Assembly (NCBI RefSeq): GCF_030718205.1
Contig: NZ_JAUZQF010000002.1
Coordinates: 496,001-560,000 of the forward strand
Direction: 5' to 3'
Length of the DNA stretch: 64,000 nt
From: Nonomuraea turcica
GTDB lineage: Bacteria > Actinomycetota > Actinomycetes > Streptosporangiales > Streptosporangiaceae
How positions within the stretch are numbered: position 1 is the stretch's first letter; each line of letters starts with the position of its first letter. The notes below the pieces were generated by a model, which saw nothing but the letters and a program-made list of their open reading frames with translations, searched no databases and was not told the origin of the DNA. A program made the translations under genes and the position numbers. Below, piece by piece: positions 54,685-63,284 of the stretch.

Positions 54685-56310
54685 TTACTTCTGCTCCGTA
54701 TCAGTGTTGGCCGGGCCGAGCAGCCGGTGGAGCCGGTCGACGGCCGGGCCGAGCGCGGCCTCGTCGGCGCGCGCCGCGACGTACCGGTCGGGGCGAGTGA
54801 GGACGAAGCGGGTGGAGTGCCGGGTGAACCACTCGCGCAGATATCCCTCGACGTCCTCGACGACCCGCGTCTCCGGGTTGACGGTCGCGCGCCGCGCCCG
54901 GCCGGCGCGCGAGTCGACGACCTTGACGAAGGTGGCGCCGAGTGCGGTGAGATAGTCGCGCTGGGCGCCGGAGAGGTGCTCGGCCGGGTCGGCGCCGAAG
55001 CCCACCAGCGCGAACCAGGGGCCGAGCACGTCGTCCAAGCGCAGGACGTCCCCCGCGGCGTTCTCGACCAGGGGCTGGATGAACATGCGGCCGACCGGTG
55101 ACCGCCGGCCGTGCCCGTCGGGGACCACGACGCCGTCGGTGTACTGCGGCATCGGCTTGAACCGCATCTGGAGGACCCAGTCGCGCATCGCCGGCGCTCG
55201 CACGACGGCGCGGAAGAACAGGTCGCGTGCGGTCGCCACCAGGCGGTTGGTGGGCGACAGGATGCGGCCGAGCGTGGTCGACAGGTCGATCATCGCCTGC
55301 GCGTGGGCGCGCCGCTCGGCGTCGTAGGTGGCCAGGATGCCCGGATCGGCGTGCCCTCTGACGGCGGCGGCGATCTTCCAGGCGACGTTGGTGACATCGC
55401 GGATGCCGGTGTTCATCCCCTGACCCGCCCAGGGCGGCATGAGGTGGGCGGCGTCGCCGACCAGGCACACGCGGCCGACGGTGAACCTCCGTGCGATGCG
55501 CGAGTGGTGGGTGTAGACGCGTGCCCGGATGATGTTCAGCCGCGTCGGGTCCTCGACGTGGTGACCGAGCAGCTCGTGCACCTTGTCGGTCTTGAGCATC
55601 TCGTCGGCGTCCTCGCCGGGAAACAGCATGAACTCCCAGCGCCGGAAGTCGTGTGGCAGATGGACGCAGACGTACGGCCGTACCGGATCGCAGTGCAACC
55701 CGGTGTACTGGGCCTCGAGAGGGTCGTTGTCGCACTCGACGACCACCCACTTGCGCGGATGTGTGTCGCCCTCCAGTTCCACGCCCAGCAGCTCGCGGAC
55801 GGTGCTGCGGCCTCCGTCCGCGCCGACCACGTACTCGGCGCGGACCCGCACGGTTTCGCCTCCGGGAGCTCGGACGTCGAGCTCGACCCCGTCTCCATCC
55901 TGCTCCAGTTGGACGACCTCGTGCCCGAGTAGCACTCGTACGGAGGGGAACCGGTCCAGGCCGCGGCGCAGCGTTTCTTCGCAGGTGGGCTGCATGAAGA
56001 TGTTGCGCCGGGACCAGCCGTACTCACGCGTGGCCGGGCGGACGTCGGCGAAGCACCGGTTGCGGGCGTCGAAGAACCGCAGCGGCACGTTCTGGATCAT
56101 GTTCTTGATCAGCTCGTCGGCCAGGTCCACTGCTTGGAAGCTGCGCAGGCATTCGTCGTCCATGCCGACCGCGCGCGGGTAGTCGATGATCTCGAGGGAG
56201 CGCTCGATGAGCAGGGCGTCCACGCCGTACATGCCGAGAAAGTTCGCGAGGGTGGCGCCCGCCGGGCCGGCGCCGACCACGGCGACCTGGGTCCGCAGCG
56301 TGCGGGTCAT
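54685..56310 (-). CDS. FAD-dependent aromatic hydroxylase (MhpA/PheA-like)
   Basis: 541 residues. FAD-binding N-terminus VAVVGAGPAGATLANFLG, DG motif GADGGRSTVRELLG and GD motif VCLVGDAAHLMPPWAGQGMN, plus a C-terminal thioredoxin-like region. The size and order match class A flavin monooxygenases of the 3-(3-hydroxyphenyl)propionate type, which hydroxylate phenolic or heteroaromatic rings using NAD(P)H. The ATG overlaps the stop of the alpha/beta-hydrolase gene by 4 bp. Last gene of a nine-gene leftward operon. Confidence 0.9.
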   Translation of the reverse strand: MTRTLRTQVAVVGAGPAGATLANFLGMYGVDALLIERSLEIIDYPRAVGMDDECLRSFQAVDLADELIKNMIQNVPLRFFDARNRCFADVRPATREYGWSRRNIFMQPTCEETLRRGLDRFPSVRVLLGHEVVQLEQDGDGVELDVRAPGGETVRVRAEYVVGADGGRSTVRELLGVELEGDTHPRKWVVVECDNDPLEAQYTGLHCDPVRPYVCVHLPHDFRRWEFMLFPGEDADEMLKTDKVHELLGHHVEDPTRLNIIRARVYTHHSRIARRFTVGRVCLVGDAAHLMPPWAGQGMNTGIRDVTNVAWKIAAAVRGHADPGILATYDAERRAHAQAMIDLSTTLGRILSPTNRLVATARDLFFRAVVRAPAMRDWVLQMRFKPMPQYTDGVVVPDGHGRRSPVGRMFIQPLVENAAGDVLRLDDVLGPWFALVGFGADPAEHLSGAQRDYLTALGATFVKVVDSRAGRARRATVNPETRVVEDVEGYLREWFTRHSTRFVLTRPDRYVAARADEAALGPAVDRLHRLLGPANTDTEQK

Positions 56311-57188
56311 GGCCGGTCCCGATACCGGTCCAGGAACTCCCGCAGGGCGGTCAGGTAGTCGGCCAGGTTGTCGTCGTGCACGTAGTGCCCGGCCTCGCGG
56401 ATCTCCTGCCAGGTGAGCAGCGGCTGGCGGGCGGCCATCTCGGCGCACGTGGCGGTGGGCAGGAAGTCCGACCGGGCACCGCGGAGCACCAGCGTCGGGC
56501 ACCGCAGCGCTTCGACGTGCGGCCACAGATCCACGGTGCGTGCCGGGTCGGGGTCCAGGCGCGCCCGCGCGATGCCCTCGAGGTCGAACTTCCACACCCA
56601 CTGGCCGTCGGCGGCCGCACGAACGGTGTTGTCGATCCGGGAGTCGAGTGCGGCCTGCGAGATGTCGGGGCGCACGCTCCTCCAGTACGCACGCGCCTCG
56701 TCCCGTCCGGCGAACGCGCGCGGCGTCCGCTCGAGTTCGCGCCTGATCCGCTCCGCGCCCGCGCCGGACGCCGACGAACCGGGCCCGATGTCCTCGATCA
56801 CCGCGAGCCGGACCCGCTCCGGGTGCCGTGCCGCGTAGACGATCGCGTTGGTGCCGCCCATGGAATGACCGACGAGCGTGAAGCGCCGCAGTTCCAATGC
56901 GTCGGCGAGCTGCTCGAGGTCGCTGACGTAGGCATCGGTGACGTATTCTCCCGCCGGGTCCCAGGCGCTGTCGCCGCGGCCCCGGTGGTCCAGGGCGATG
57001 AGCCGATGCCGATCGGCCAGCGCCGCCGCCACCGGCTCCCACGTCCGCGCATAGCTGCGCAGTCCGTGCAGCAGCACGATCGGGGGCGCGTCCGGCTCGC
57101 CCCACTCCACGTAGTGCGCGCGAAGACCGTTCAGCGTGGTGAACCGGTCGGCCCCCGCGATCGGCTTCGTCGGCACGGCCATGCTCAC
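56307..57188 (-). CDS. Alpha/beta hydrolase (MhpC-like)
   Basis: 293 residues from GTG 57188, overlapping the AA_synth stop by 4 bp. Core motifs: VLLHGLRSYARTWEPVA, LDHRGRGDSAWDP, nucleophile elbow LVGHSMGGTN (Ser near 109), acid region LRGARSDFL and His in EAGHYVHDD. Such hydrolases cleave C-C bonds of ring-cleavage products or simple esters and amides. It sits between the FAD hydroxylase and the AA_synth gene and is probably a late step of the same pathway. Confidence 0.89.
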   Translation of the reverse strand: MSMAVPTKPIAGADRFTTLNGLRAHYVEWGEPDAPPIVLLHGLRSYARTWEPVAAALADRHRLIALDHRGRGDSAWDPAGEYVTDAYVSDLEQLADALELRRFTLVGHSMGGTNAIVYAARHPERVRLAVIEDIGPGSSASGAGAERIRRELERTPRAFAGRDEARAYWRSVRPDISQAALDSRIDNTVRAAADGQWVWKFDLEGIARARLDPDPARTVDLWPHVEALRCPTLVLRGARSDFLPTATCAEMAARQPLLTWQEIREAGHYVHDDNLADYLTALREFLDRYRDRP

Positions 57189-57787
57189 CGCAGCCCGTCT
57201 CGGCCCTCGATCGCACTCGCCGCCAGCCCGCCGAGACGCGCGTGCAGCCGGCCCCGGGTGGCGAAGGCGAAGATCGCCACCACCTCGTCCGGAGCTGGTG
57301 CGTCGGTGAAGGTCACGGTGACGGTGTCGTAGTGCGAGCGCACGTAGAGGGCGTCCTTGTGCGCGAGCGGCACGTCGATGCTCGTGCCGGGGGCGGCACG
57401 CTTGCCGGTGGAGGGCACCCAGGACTTCCCGCCGCCGACCGCCTCCCGGACCGGGTCGGCGAACACCTGGGTGAGGAAGGCGTTGCCGTGCTCGTACTCG
57501 CCGTTGGCGCCCACAAGGCAAGCCTTGCCGTAGCTCTCGATCGGCCGGCCTTCGGCCGCCGACTTGACCCGGCGGCCGAACTCCAGGCCGAGCGCGGCCG
57601 AGCGGCCTACGATCTCGTCGAGGGATTCGCTGTACCGGCCCGCGTAGGGGTTGTGGATCGCCGCGGCGATGACGATCTTCCGCACCGGCTCGCCGTCGGC
57701 GAGGGCCCCGGTCTCGGTGGCCAGGGTGTCCTCGATGGAGGTGAACCACTTACGGATGTGGTAACCCTCGAAATTCGGATCGGGCAT
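57185..57787 (-). CDS. Amino-acid synthesis (AA_synth, DUF1185) family protein
   Basis: 200 residues. The family is recognised from IRKWFTSIEDTLATE at the N-terminus, VIAAAIHNPYAGRY, KACLVGANGEYEHGNAFL and a C-terminal SHYDTVTVTF. Solved members have a chorismate-mutase-like trimeric fold, but the reaction is not established. Here it is embedded in a catabolic operon 16 bp after a VOC-fold gene, suggesting that it acts on an open-ring or amide intermediate rather than in amino-acid synthesis (inference). Confidence 0.88.
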   Translation of the reverse strand: MPDPNFEGYHIRKWFTSIEDTLATETGALADGEPVRKIVIAAAIHNPYAGRYSESLDEIVGRSAALGLEFGRRVKSAAEGRPIESYGKACLVGANGEYEHGNAFLTQVFADPVREAVGGGKSWVPSTGKRAAPGTSIDVPLAHKDALYVRSHYDTVTVTFTDAPAPDEVVAIFAFATRGRLHARLGGLAASAIEGRDGLR

Positions 57788-57803
57788 GAGGTCTCTCCAG
57801 TGA

Positions 57804-58307
57804 TCAGGTGTAGAGCGGATCGAGATCGACGGTCTCGCTCGGCGCGTTGTGCTCGCCGAGGATCCGCTTGCCTTCCTCGTCGTCCTGCACGGTTTCGCAG
57901 AAGAACTCGAAGCGGTTGCCGTCGGGGTCGGTGAAGTACACGCCGAAGCCCACCTTGTGGTCGGTTGTCTTCACCACGGGCACACCCTTGCTGAGCAGCA
58001 TGCCGTACAGGCGGCGCAGCTCGTCCAGGTCGCCGTCGATCTCCAGGCCGTAGTGCTGCAGCCCGATGCCACCGGGCCTGGCGCCGTCCGCGGCGCGGAT
58101 CAGCGCGATGTCGTGGTGCTTGAGCCCGTAGGAGAGGAAGACCCATTCCGGCCCCCGTGCGGTGACCTCCATGCCGAGCACGTCCTCGTACCATTTCGCC
58201 GAGGCCTCGGGATCGAGGACGAACAGCGACAGGTGGGTGCGCCGCACCCGTGGTTTCACCCCGGATGCGGCGTCGGTCGTGGACTCCGGTGCGTCGTCCT
58301 TGGCCAT
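57804..58307 (-). CDS. VOC-family protein (glyoxalase / extradiol dioxygenase-like)
   Basis: 167 residues. Two beta-alpha-beta-beta-beta units: the first with HLSLFVLDPEASAKWYEDVLG, the second with QHYGLEIDG and YFTDPDGNRFEFF. Metal ligands would be His of THLSL, His of LQHYG and Glu of FEFF, the set found in single-module dioxygenases and glyoxalase-like lyases. Between the BNR-propeller and AA_synth genes; it may open a hydroxylated ring. Confidence 0.87.
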   Translation of the reverse strand: MAKDDAPESTTDAASGVKPRVRRTHLSLFVLDPEASAKWYEDVLGMEVTARGPEWVFLSYGLKHHDIALIRAADGARPGGIGLQHYGLEIDGDLDELRRLYGMLLSKGVPVVKTTDHKVGFGVYFTDPDGNRFEFFCETVQDDEEGKRILGEHNAPSETVDLDPLYT

Positions 58308-58319
58308 GTCGTTGCCTCC

Positions 58320-59342
58320 TTAGTGGGCACCAGGACCCGCGGCGACGGCCGGGGTCCATGCCACGTCGGTGATTTCGGGGAACTCGCGCCATTCCTTGGT
58401 CCAGGTCCGTCCGGCGTCGGTCGACCGCAGGAGGTGGCCGTACTTGGTGCCGGCGAAGACCGTCGACGGGTCGGCCGGGTGGGTGCCGAACGCCCATACC
58501 GTGGAGTTGGCCGGAGTGTCGAGATCGGCCTCGGTCCAGGTCTGCGCGAGGTCGGTCGAGTAGAGGATCTTCGTCATCGTGCCGGGTGTGGCGTCGCCGA
58601 TGCCGAGCAGCAGTTCGTCGGTACCGGGGATCGGCGTCACCAGGCGCGTGTAGTAGACCCCGTACTTCCGGCGGGTGTCCTGCCGGGTCCAGGTCCGGCC
58701 GTCGTCCTGGCTGACGAACAGCGCGTTGACGACCGCGACCACGATCGTCTTGGGCGGACCAGCGAGGACCACGATGCTGTGGATGTCGGAGTTGGTGACC
58801 CCGTCCGGCAGCGACGCGGGGGTGCCGTCCACGCGCTGCCAGGTGTAGCCCCGGTCGCGCGTGCGCCACAGGCCGCCCTCTTCGACGCCGAACCACGCGC
58901 CCCCGCTGTCGACGTGATCCCACGTCGCCGTGAGGATGCGCGGGCGGTTGACCCCGGCGCAGAACTCGGGGATCTCCGGGGGAAGCCGGTCCCAGCTCTT
59001 CCCGGCATCGGTGGTGCGGAACACCGCCGCGCGGGAGGGCGCGCCGGTCCCGGCGAGTATGCGGTCGGGATCGTCGGGGTCGATGGCCAGCGACCAGACG
59101 TGCATGCCGTTCATCGGAGAGTCGACACGGTGCCAGGTCACGCCGGTGTCGTCGCTGCGGACCAGGCCGACGTCGGCCCCCGCGTAGATCACCTGTGAAT
59201 CGGCGGGGTGGACGGCCAGGCACCGGACCACGGCGTCGAACTCCACCTCCTGCCCCGGCGGGATCCGGTACCAGGTTCTGCCGTCGTCCGCGCTGGACAG
59301 CACGCCCTGTCCCGCGGTTGCCACGAGAATCGTTCCTTCCAT
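58320..59342 (-). CDS. BNR-repeat beta-propeller protein
   Basis: 340 residues, no signal peptide. It has at least five BNR/Asp-box repeats of the S-x-D-x-G-x-T-W kind (SADDGRTW, SDDTGVTW, TTDAGKSW, TRDRGYTW, STDAGRTW), giving a propeller related to sialidase-like and Ycf48-like folds. No catalytic triad of sialidases is visible. Family members of unknown role occur in catabolic clusters, and this one lies 12 bp from the VOC gene and 24 bp from the SDR gene. Function not assigned. Confidence 0.85.
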   Translation of the reverse strand: MEGTILVATAGQGVLSSADDGRTWYRIPPGQEVEFDAVVRCLAVHPADSQVIYAGADVGLVRSDDTGVTWHRVDSPMNGMHVWSLAIDPDDPDRILAGTGAPSRAAVFRTTDAGKSWDRLPPEIPEFCAGVNRPRILTATWDHVDSGGAWFGVEEGGLWRTRDRGYTWQRVDGTPASLPDGVTNSDIHSIVVLAGPPKTIVVAVVNALFVSQDDGRTWTRQDTRRKYGVYYTRLVTPIPGTDELLLGIGDATPGTMTKILYSTDLAQTWTEADLDTPANSTVWAFGTHPADPSTVFAGTKYGHLLRSTDAGRTWTKEWREFPEITDVAWTPAVAAGPGAH

Positions 59343-59365
59343 GGCGATGCTCCTTGGTTGAGGGT

Positions 59366-60160
59366 TCAGAGGAAGATGCCGCGGGTGAGCCCGCCGTCGA
59401 TGCCGAGCGATTCACCCGTGATGCCGCCGGCGTGCGGCGAGGCCAGGAAGCACAGCGTGCGGGCGACTTCCTGGGCGGTCAGGACCCGGCGGATCGGTGT
59501 CCGATCGATGAAGTTCTGCTCGACCTGCTGCGGTGTGATGCCCTGTTTGGCGGCTTCCTTCTCATACAGTTCGTGGATGTGCTCGGTCTCCACCACCCCG
59601 GGGTGCACCGTGTTCACCGTGATCCCGGACGGGCCGAGCTGGTCCGACAGGGCCTTGGTCATGTGCACGATGGCGAGGTTGCGCATGCCGGACAGGGCGT
59701 GGCTGGAGCGGCCGGTCAGCCCGCCGATGTTGAGGATGCGCCCGTAGCCGAGTTTCCGCATGTGCGGCGCGGCCGCCTGCGCGCACCGGAAGTAGCCGAC
59801 GACCTTGGTGTTCAGGTCGGTCAGCAGGAGGTCGGGGTCGGCCTCGTCGACCGAGTTGCGCACCAGTCCGGACGGTGCGGCGGCGCCGTTGACGAGGATG
59901 TCGACGCGGCCCAGTTCACCGGCCGCCGCGTCCATCATCGCGCGTACGGATTCGGTGCTGGTGGTGTCGGCGACGAGCGGCACGACGCGTCCGCCCAGCT
60001 CTGCCTCGATGTGTTTGGCGGTGTCCTCAAGGAGATGCCGCCGCCGGGCGGCGATCACGACCGTGACGCCTTCCTTCACCAGCTCACGGGCCACGGCCCT
60101 GCCGATGCCGAGGGCACCGCCGGTGACGACGGCGACCCGCCCGCGAAGCTCGAGATCCAC
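59366..60160 (-). CDS. SDR-family protein lacking the canonical YxxxK
   Basis: 264 residues from GTG 60160 (AGGAGAGG upstream). The Rossmann motifs are intact: VTGGALGIGRAVARELV, VADTTS and VNGAAAP. At the catalytic loop, however, the sequence is SGMRNLAIVHMTKAL, so counting back from TK the usual Tyr and Lys positions are Ser and Asn. C-terminal PGVVETEHIHELYEKEA and GGLTRGIFL fit the fold. It may bind NAD(P) but use another acid/base, or a different reaction. Between the BNR and aldehyde dehydrogenase genes. Confidence 0.88.
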   Translation of the reverse strand: MDLELRGRVAVVTGGALGIGRAVARELVKEGVTVVIAARRRHLLEDTAKHIEAELGGRVVPLVADTTSTESVRAMMDAAAGELGRVDILVNGAAAPSGLVRNSVDEADPDLLLTDLNTKVVGYFRCAQAAAPHMRKLGYGRILNIGGLTGRSSHALSGMRNLAIVHMTKALSDQLGPSGITVNTVHPGVVETEHIHELYEKEAAKQGITPQQVEQNFIDRTPIRRVLTAQEVARTLCFLASPHAGGITGESLGIDGGLTRGIFL

Positions 60161-60186
60161 GACGTTCCTCTCCTGGTCCGGTGTTC

Positions 60187-61698
60187 TCACGTGAGGTTCA
60201 CCCACACGCTCTTGGTCTCGGTGTAGTGCTCGAGCACCTCGCGGCCCATCTCCCGTCCCCAGCCGGACTGCTTGTAGCCGCCGAAGGGGGAGCCAGGGTC
60301 GGTGAGGTTGTAACAGTTGACCCACACCGTTCCGGCCCGGATCGCCGCCGCGATGCGATGGGCTGTCTTCAGGTCCTGCGTCCACACCCCGGCGGAAAGG
60401 CCGTAGGGAGTGTCGTTGGCCTTGGCGACGAGGTCGTCGATGTCGTCCCACTCCATCGCGACCAGGACCGGGCCGAAGATCTCCTCGCGGACCACCCGCA
60501 TCGTGTGGTCGGTCTCGACGAAGATCGTCGGTTGCAGGAAGAAACCGTCGCGGTAGGCCGCGCCGAGCCCGTCCGGGCGTCCGCCCCCGGTGGCCAGCTC
60601 GCCGCCCTCCTGCCGGCCGGAGGCGATGTACTCCCCTACCCGAGCGAGCTGCTTCGCCGACACCAGCGGGCCCATCTCGCTGCCCGGATCGGTGCCGGGA
60701 CCCACCACGATGCGACGGGCGCGCTCGACCAGCGCCGTCATCACGTCGTCGTAGATGCGCTTGTGCACGTACAGGCGTGACCCCGCGGTGCACGTCTGCC
60801 CCTGGTTGAAGAAGATGGCGTCCGCCGCCGCCTCCGCGACCTGCGCGGGGTCGGCGTCCGGCAGGACGATGTGCGGCGATTTCCCGCCCAGTTCCAGCGA
60901 CACCTTCTTCAGGTTGCCCGTCGCCGCCCGCGCGACGAGCCGCCCGACCTCGGTGGACCCGGTGAAGGCGATCTTGTCGACACCCGGGTGGTCCGCCATC
61001 GCCGCGCCGGCCTCGGCGCCGGTGCCGGTGACCACGTTGACGACCCCGTCCGGGAAGCCCGCCTCCTGAATGAGCTCCGCCAGCCGCAGTGTGGACAGCG
61101 ACGTCTCCTCGGCCGGCTTCAACACCACGGTGTTGCCGGTGGCCAGGGCGGGGGCCAGCTTCCAGCAGGCCATCGACATGGGGAAGTTCCAGGGGACGAT
61201 CGCGCCGACCACGCCGACGGGCTCGTGCACCGTGTAGTTGAGGATCTTCAGCCCGCCCCGGGGTGACACCGGGATGGTGCTGCCTTCGAACTTGCTCGGC
61301 CACCCGGCGAAGTACCGGAACAGCTTCGCACTGGAGCCGACATCCACGGCCCTGGCCACGTTGACCGGCTTGCCGTTGTCGTACGCCTCGATCAGCGCCA
61401 GCTCGTCGGCGTGCTCCTCGATCAACTCCGCCAGGGTGTTGAGCAGCCGCCCGCGATCCAGCGGGGAGAGGTCCCGCCAGGCCGGCGACTCGAAGGCGTC
61501 GCGCGCCGCGCGGACGGCCCGGTCGACGTCCGCGCTGTCACCTCGTGCGATGGTGGTCAGCTTCCGGCCCGTCGCCGGGTCGACGGATTCCAGGGTCTCG
61601 CCGGTTCGGGATTCCACCCATTCGCCGCCGATGAGCATGCGCTGCGGCCGGTTCACGAACCGTCGCACCGTCTGGGAGAGCGAAATTTCGGACGACAT
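60187..61698 (-). CDS. NAD(P)-dependent aldehyde dehydrogenase
   Basis: 503 residues from ATG 61698, with GAGGA 5 bp upstream; an alternative GTG at 61710 overlaps the ThDP gene stop. Catalytic features: PWNFPMSMACWKLAPALATG, FTGSTEVG, Glu of LELGGKSP, Cys of FNQGQTCTAGSR and EEIFGPV. Closest to phenylacetaldehyde/betaine aldehyde types. In this operon it would oxidise the aldehyde released by the copper amine oxidase to the acid. Confidence 0.94.
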   Translation of the reverse strand: MSSEISLSQTVRRFVNRPQRMLIGGEWVESRTGETLESVDPATGRKLTTIARGDSADVDRAVRAARDAFESPAWRDLSPLDRGRLLNTLAELIEEHADELALIEAYDNGKPVNVARAVDVGSSAKLFRYFAGWPSKFEGSTIPVSPRGGLKILNYTVHEPVGVVGAIVPWNFPMSMACWKLAPALATGNTVVLKPAEETSLSTLRLAELIQEAGFPDGVVNVVTGTGAEAGAAMADHPGVDKIAFTGSTEVGRLVARAATGNLKKVSLELGGKSPHIVLPDADPAQVAEAAADAIFFNQGQTCTAGSRLYVHKRIYDDVMTALVERARRIVVGPGTDPGSEMGPLVSAKQLARVGEYIASGRQEGGELATGGGRPDGLGAAYRDGFFLQPTIFVETDHTMRVVREEIFGPVLVAMEWDDIDDLVAKANDTPYGLSAGVWTQDLKTAHRIAAAIRAGTVWVNCYNLTDPGSPFGGYKQSGWGREMGREVLEHYTETKSVWVNLT

Positions 61699-61706
61699 CG
61701 CGGTCC

Positions 61707-63284
61707 TCACATCGTCATCTGGATAAGGTGCGGGCCTCGCGCCCGGAGCGCGTCGGTGAACGCGACGCGCAGCTCACCGACGGTGGTGGCGTCGCTCGCC
61801 GGGACTCCGAAACCGCGCGCGAGCGACACCCAGTCGATCGCGGGCTCGCCGAGGCTCGTCAGCCGTGCGGCTTGGGGACCCGGTTCGGGGCTTCCGTGGC
61901 GGGCGAGCTCCGTGCGCAGGACGTTGTAGGCGTGGTTGGCGGCGATCAGCACGACGACGTCGGCCGACTCGCGGGCCATGGTCCACAGCGCCTGCGCGGT
62001 GTACAGGCCGCTGCCGTCGGACTGCAGGGCGATGACGGGACGCTCGGGCGCGGCGATGGCGGCGCCGAGCGCGGCCGGCAGTCCCTGGCCTATCGCGCCA
62101 CCGGTGTTGGTCAGGACGGTGTGAGGCACCGCCGCGGCCGATGCCGAGTAGAAGGGGTAGCCGCAAGTCCCGCCTTCGACCGAGACGATGGCGTTTTCCG
62201 GCAGCCAGTTCGCCAGGGCGGCGCCGACGGTCTGCCCGGTCAGGGCGGTCCCGGGCGCGGGCTCGACCGGTCGCTGCGCACCGGCCATGGGGCGATCCGC
62301 AGCGCCGACGAGTTCGGCCAGCGCTACCAGCGCCTGTTCAACATCCTGCGCGACGTCCGCGAGCCGGTGCACCGCCCCCTGGGGTGCCAGGCGGCTGGGG
62401 ATTCCTTCGTATCCGAAGTAGGCGACCGGTTCGGAGACCCCGGCCAGCACCACCACCGCGGCGTCCCGGAGCTCCGCTACCGCTGTCTCCGGGAAGTACG
62501 GCAGGCGGTCGATCGGGGGCAGCCCGCCGCCCCGCTCGGCTCGGGCGGGAAACGTCTCGCTGTAGAGACGGGCTCCGGTGGCGGCCGCGATCCGGCCGGC
62601 GGCGGACTGGCCGAGGCGGCTCAGGCCCGCGCCGCCCAGGAGGAGAACGCCCCGGGAGCCGGCGGCCCGCAACCGGTGGGCGGCCTGCTCCACGGCCTCC
62701 CCGCCGACGCCGGGCCGGGGGGCGGCACGGGGGCTCTCCACCAGCGGCGGCTCCTGCGCGGTCAGCTGTTGGAGATCGGCAGGCACGACCAGCGTCGACA
62801 CGCCCAGACGGTCATGCGCGTCGTCGATCGCCCGCCGCGTCACCGAGGCGACCGAGGCGCGATCACCGATCTCGTGGTGCGCTCCGACGGTGCCCGCGAG
62901 GGCGGCGATGTCGGAGGTCAGGGGCGCGTCGAAGGGCAGGTGCCAGCTCGCGTGATCACCCACGACGTTGACGACCGGGCTGTGCGCCCGGCGCGCGTTG
63001 TGCAGGTTCGCCAGGCCGTTCGCGAGCCCTGGCCCGAGGTGCAGCAGGGTCAGCGCGGCTCGCCGGGCGATCCGGGCGTATCCGTCGGCGGCGCCCGTGC
63101 ACACGTTCTCCTGCAGCCCGAGCACCGCCCGCAGCCCCGGTGCGCGGTCGAGCGCGGTGACGAGCGGCATCTCGGTGGTTCCGGGGTTGGCGAAGCACAC
63201 CGACACGCCGCGACCGGCGGCCGTCTCCAGGAGGACTTGCGCTCCGGTGAGTTCCACGTGCGCGGTGTGGCGATCGGTCTTCAC
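61707..63284 (-). CDS. Thiamine-diphosphate enzyme (benzoylformate decarboxylase-like)
   Basis: 525 residues from GTG 63284, overlapping the amine oxidase stop (GTGA). PYR domain with CFANPGTTEMP and catalytic Glu59 in GLQENVCTGAADGYAR; central domain about 190-330; PP domain with SDGSGLYTAQALWT and the metal-binding Asn in ANHAYN (DG-N24-27-N pattern with the first Gly replaced by Ser). Resembles MdlC-like decarboxylases and acetolactate-synthase relatives without known substrate. Could decarboxylate a 2-keto acid to an aldehyde for the next enzyme. Confidence 0.9.
   Translation of the reverse strand: MKTDRHTAHVELTGAQVLLETAAGRGVSVCFANPGTTEMPLVTALDRAPGLRAVLGLQENVCTGAADGYARIARRAALTLLHLGPGLANGLANLHNARRAHSPVVNVVGDHASWHLPFDAPLTSDIAALAGTVGAHHEIGDRASVASVTRRAIDDAHDRLGVSTLVVPADLQQLTAQEPPLVESPRAAPRPGVGGEAVEQAAHRLRAAGSRGVLLLGGAGLSRLGQSAAGRIAAATGARLYSETFPARAERGGGLPPIDRLPYFPETAVAELRDAAVVVLAGVSEPVAYFGYEGIPSRLAPQGAVHRLADVAQDVEQALVALAELVGAADRPMAGAQRPVEPAPGTALTGQTVGAALANWLPENAIVSVEGGTCGYPFYSASAAAVPHTVLTNTGGAIGQGLPAALGAAIAAPERPVIALQSDGSGLYTAQALWTMARESADVVVLIAANHAYNVLRTELARHGSPEPGPQAARLTSLGEPAIDWVSLARGFGVPASDATTVGELRVAFTDALRARGPHLIQMTM

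Noticed and set aside
59366..61303. Apparent 645-residue SDR fusion
   Set aside because: The upstream part is an out-of-frame reading of the aldehyde dehydrogenase; the SDR has its own GTG and ribosome site at 60160.
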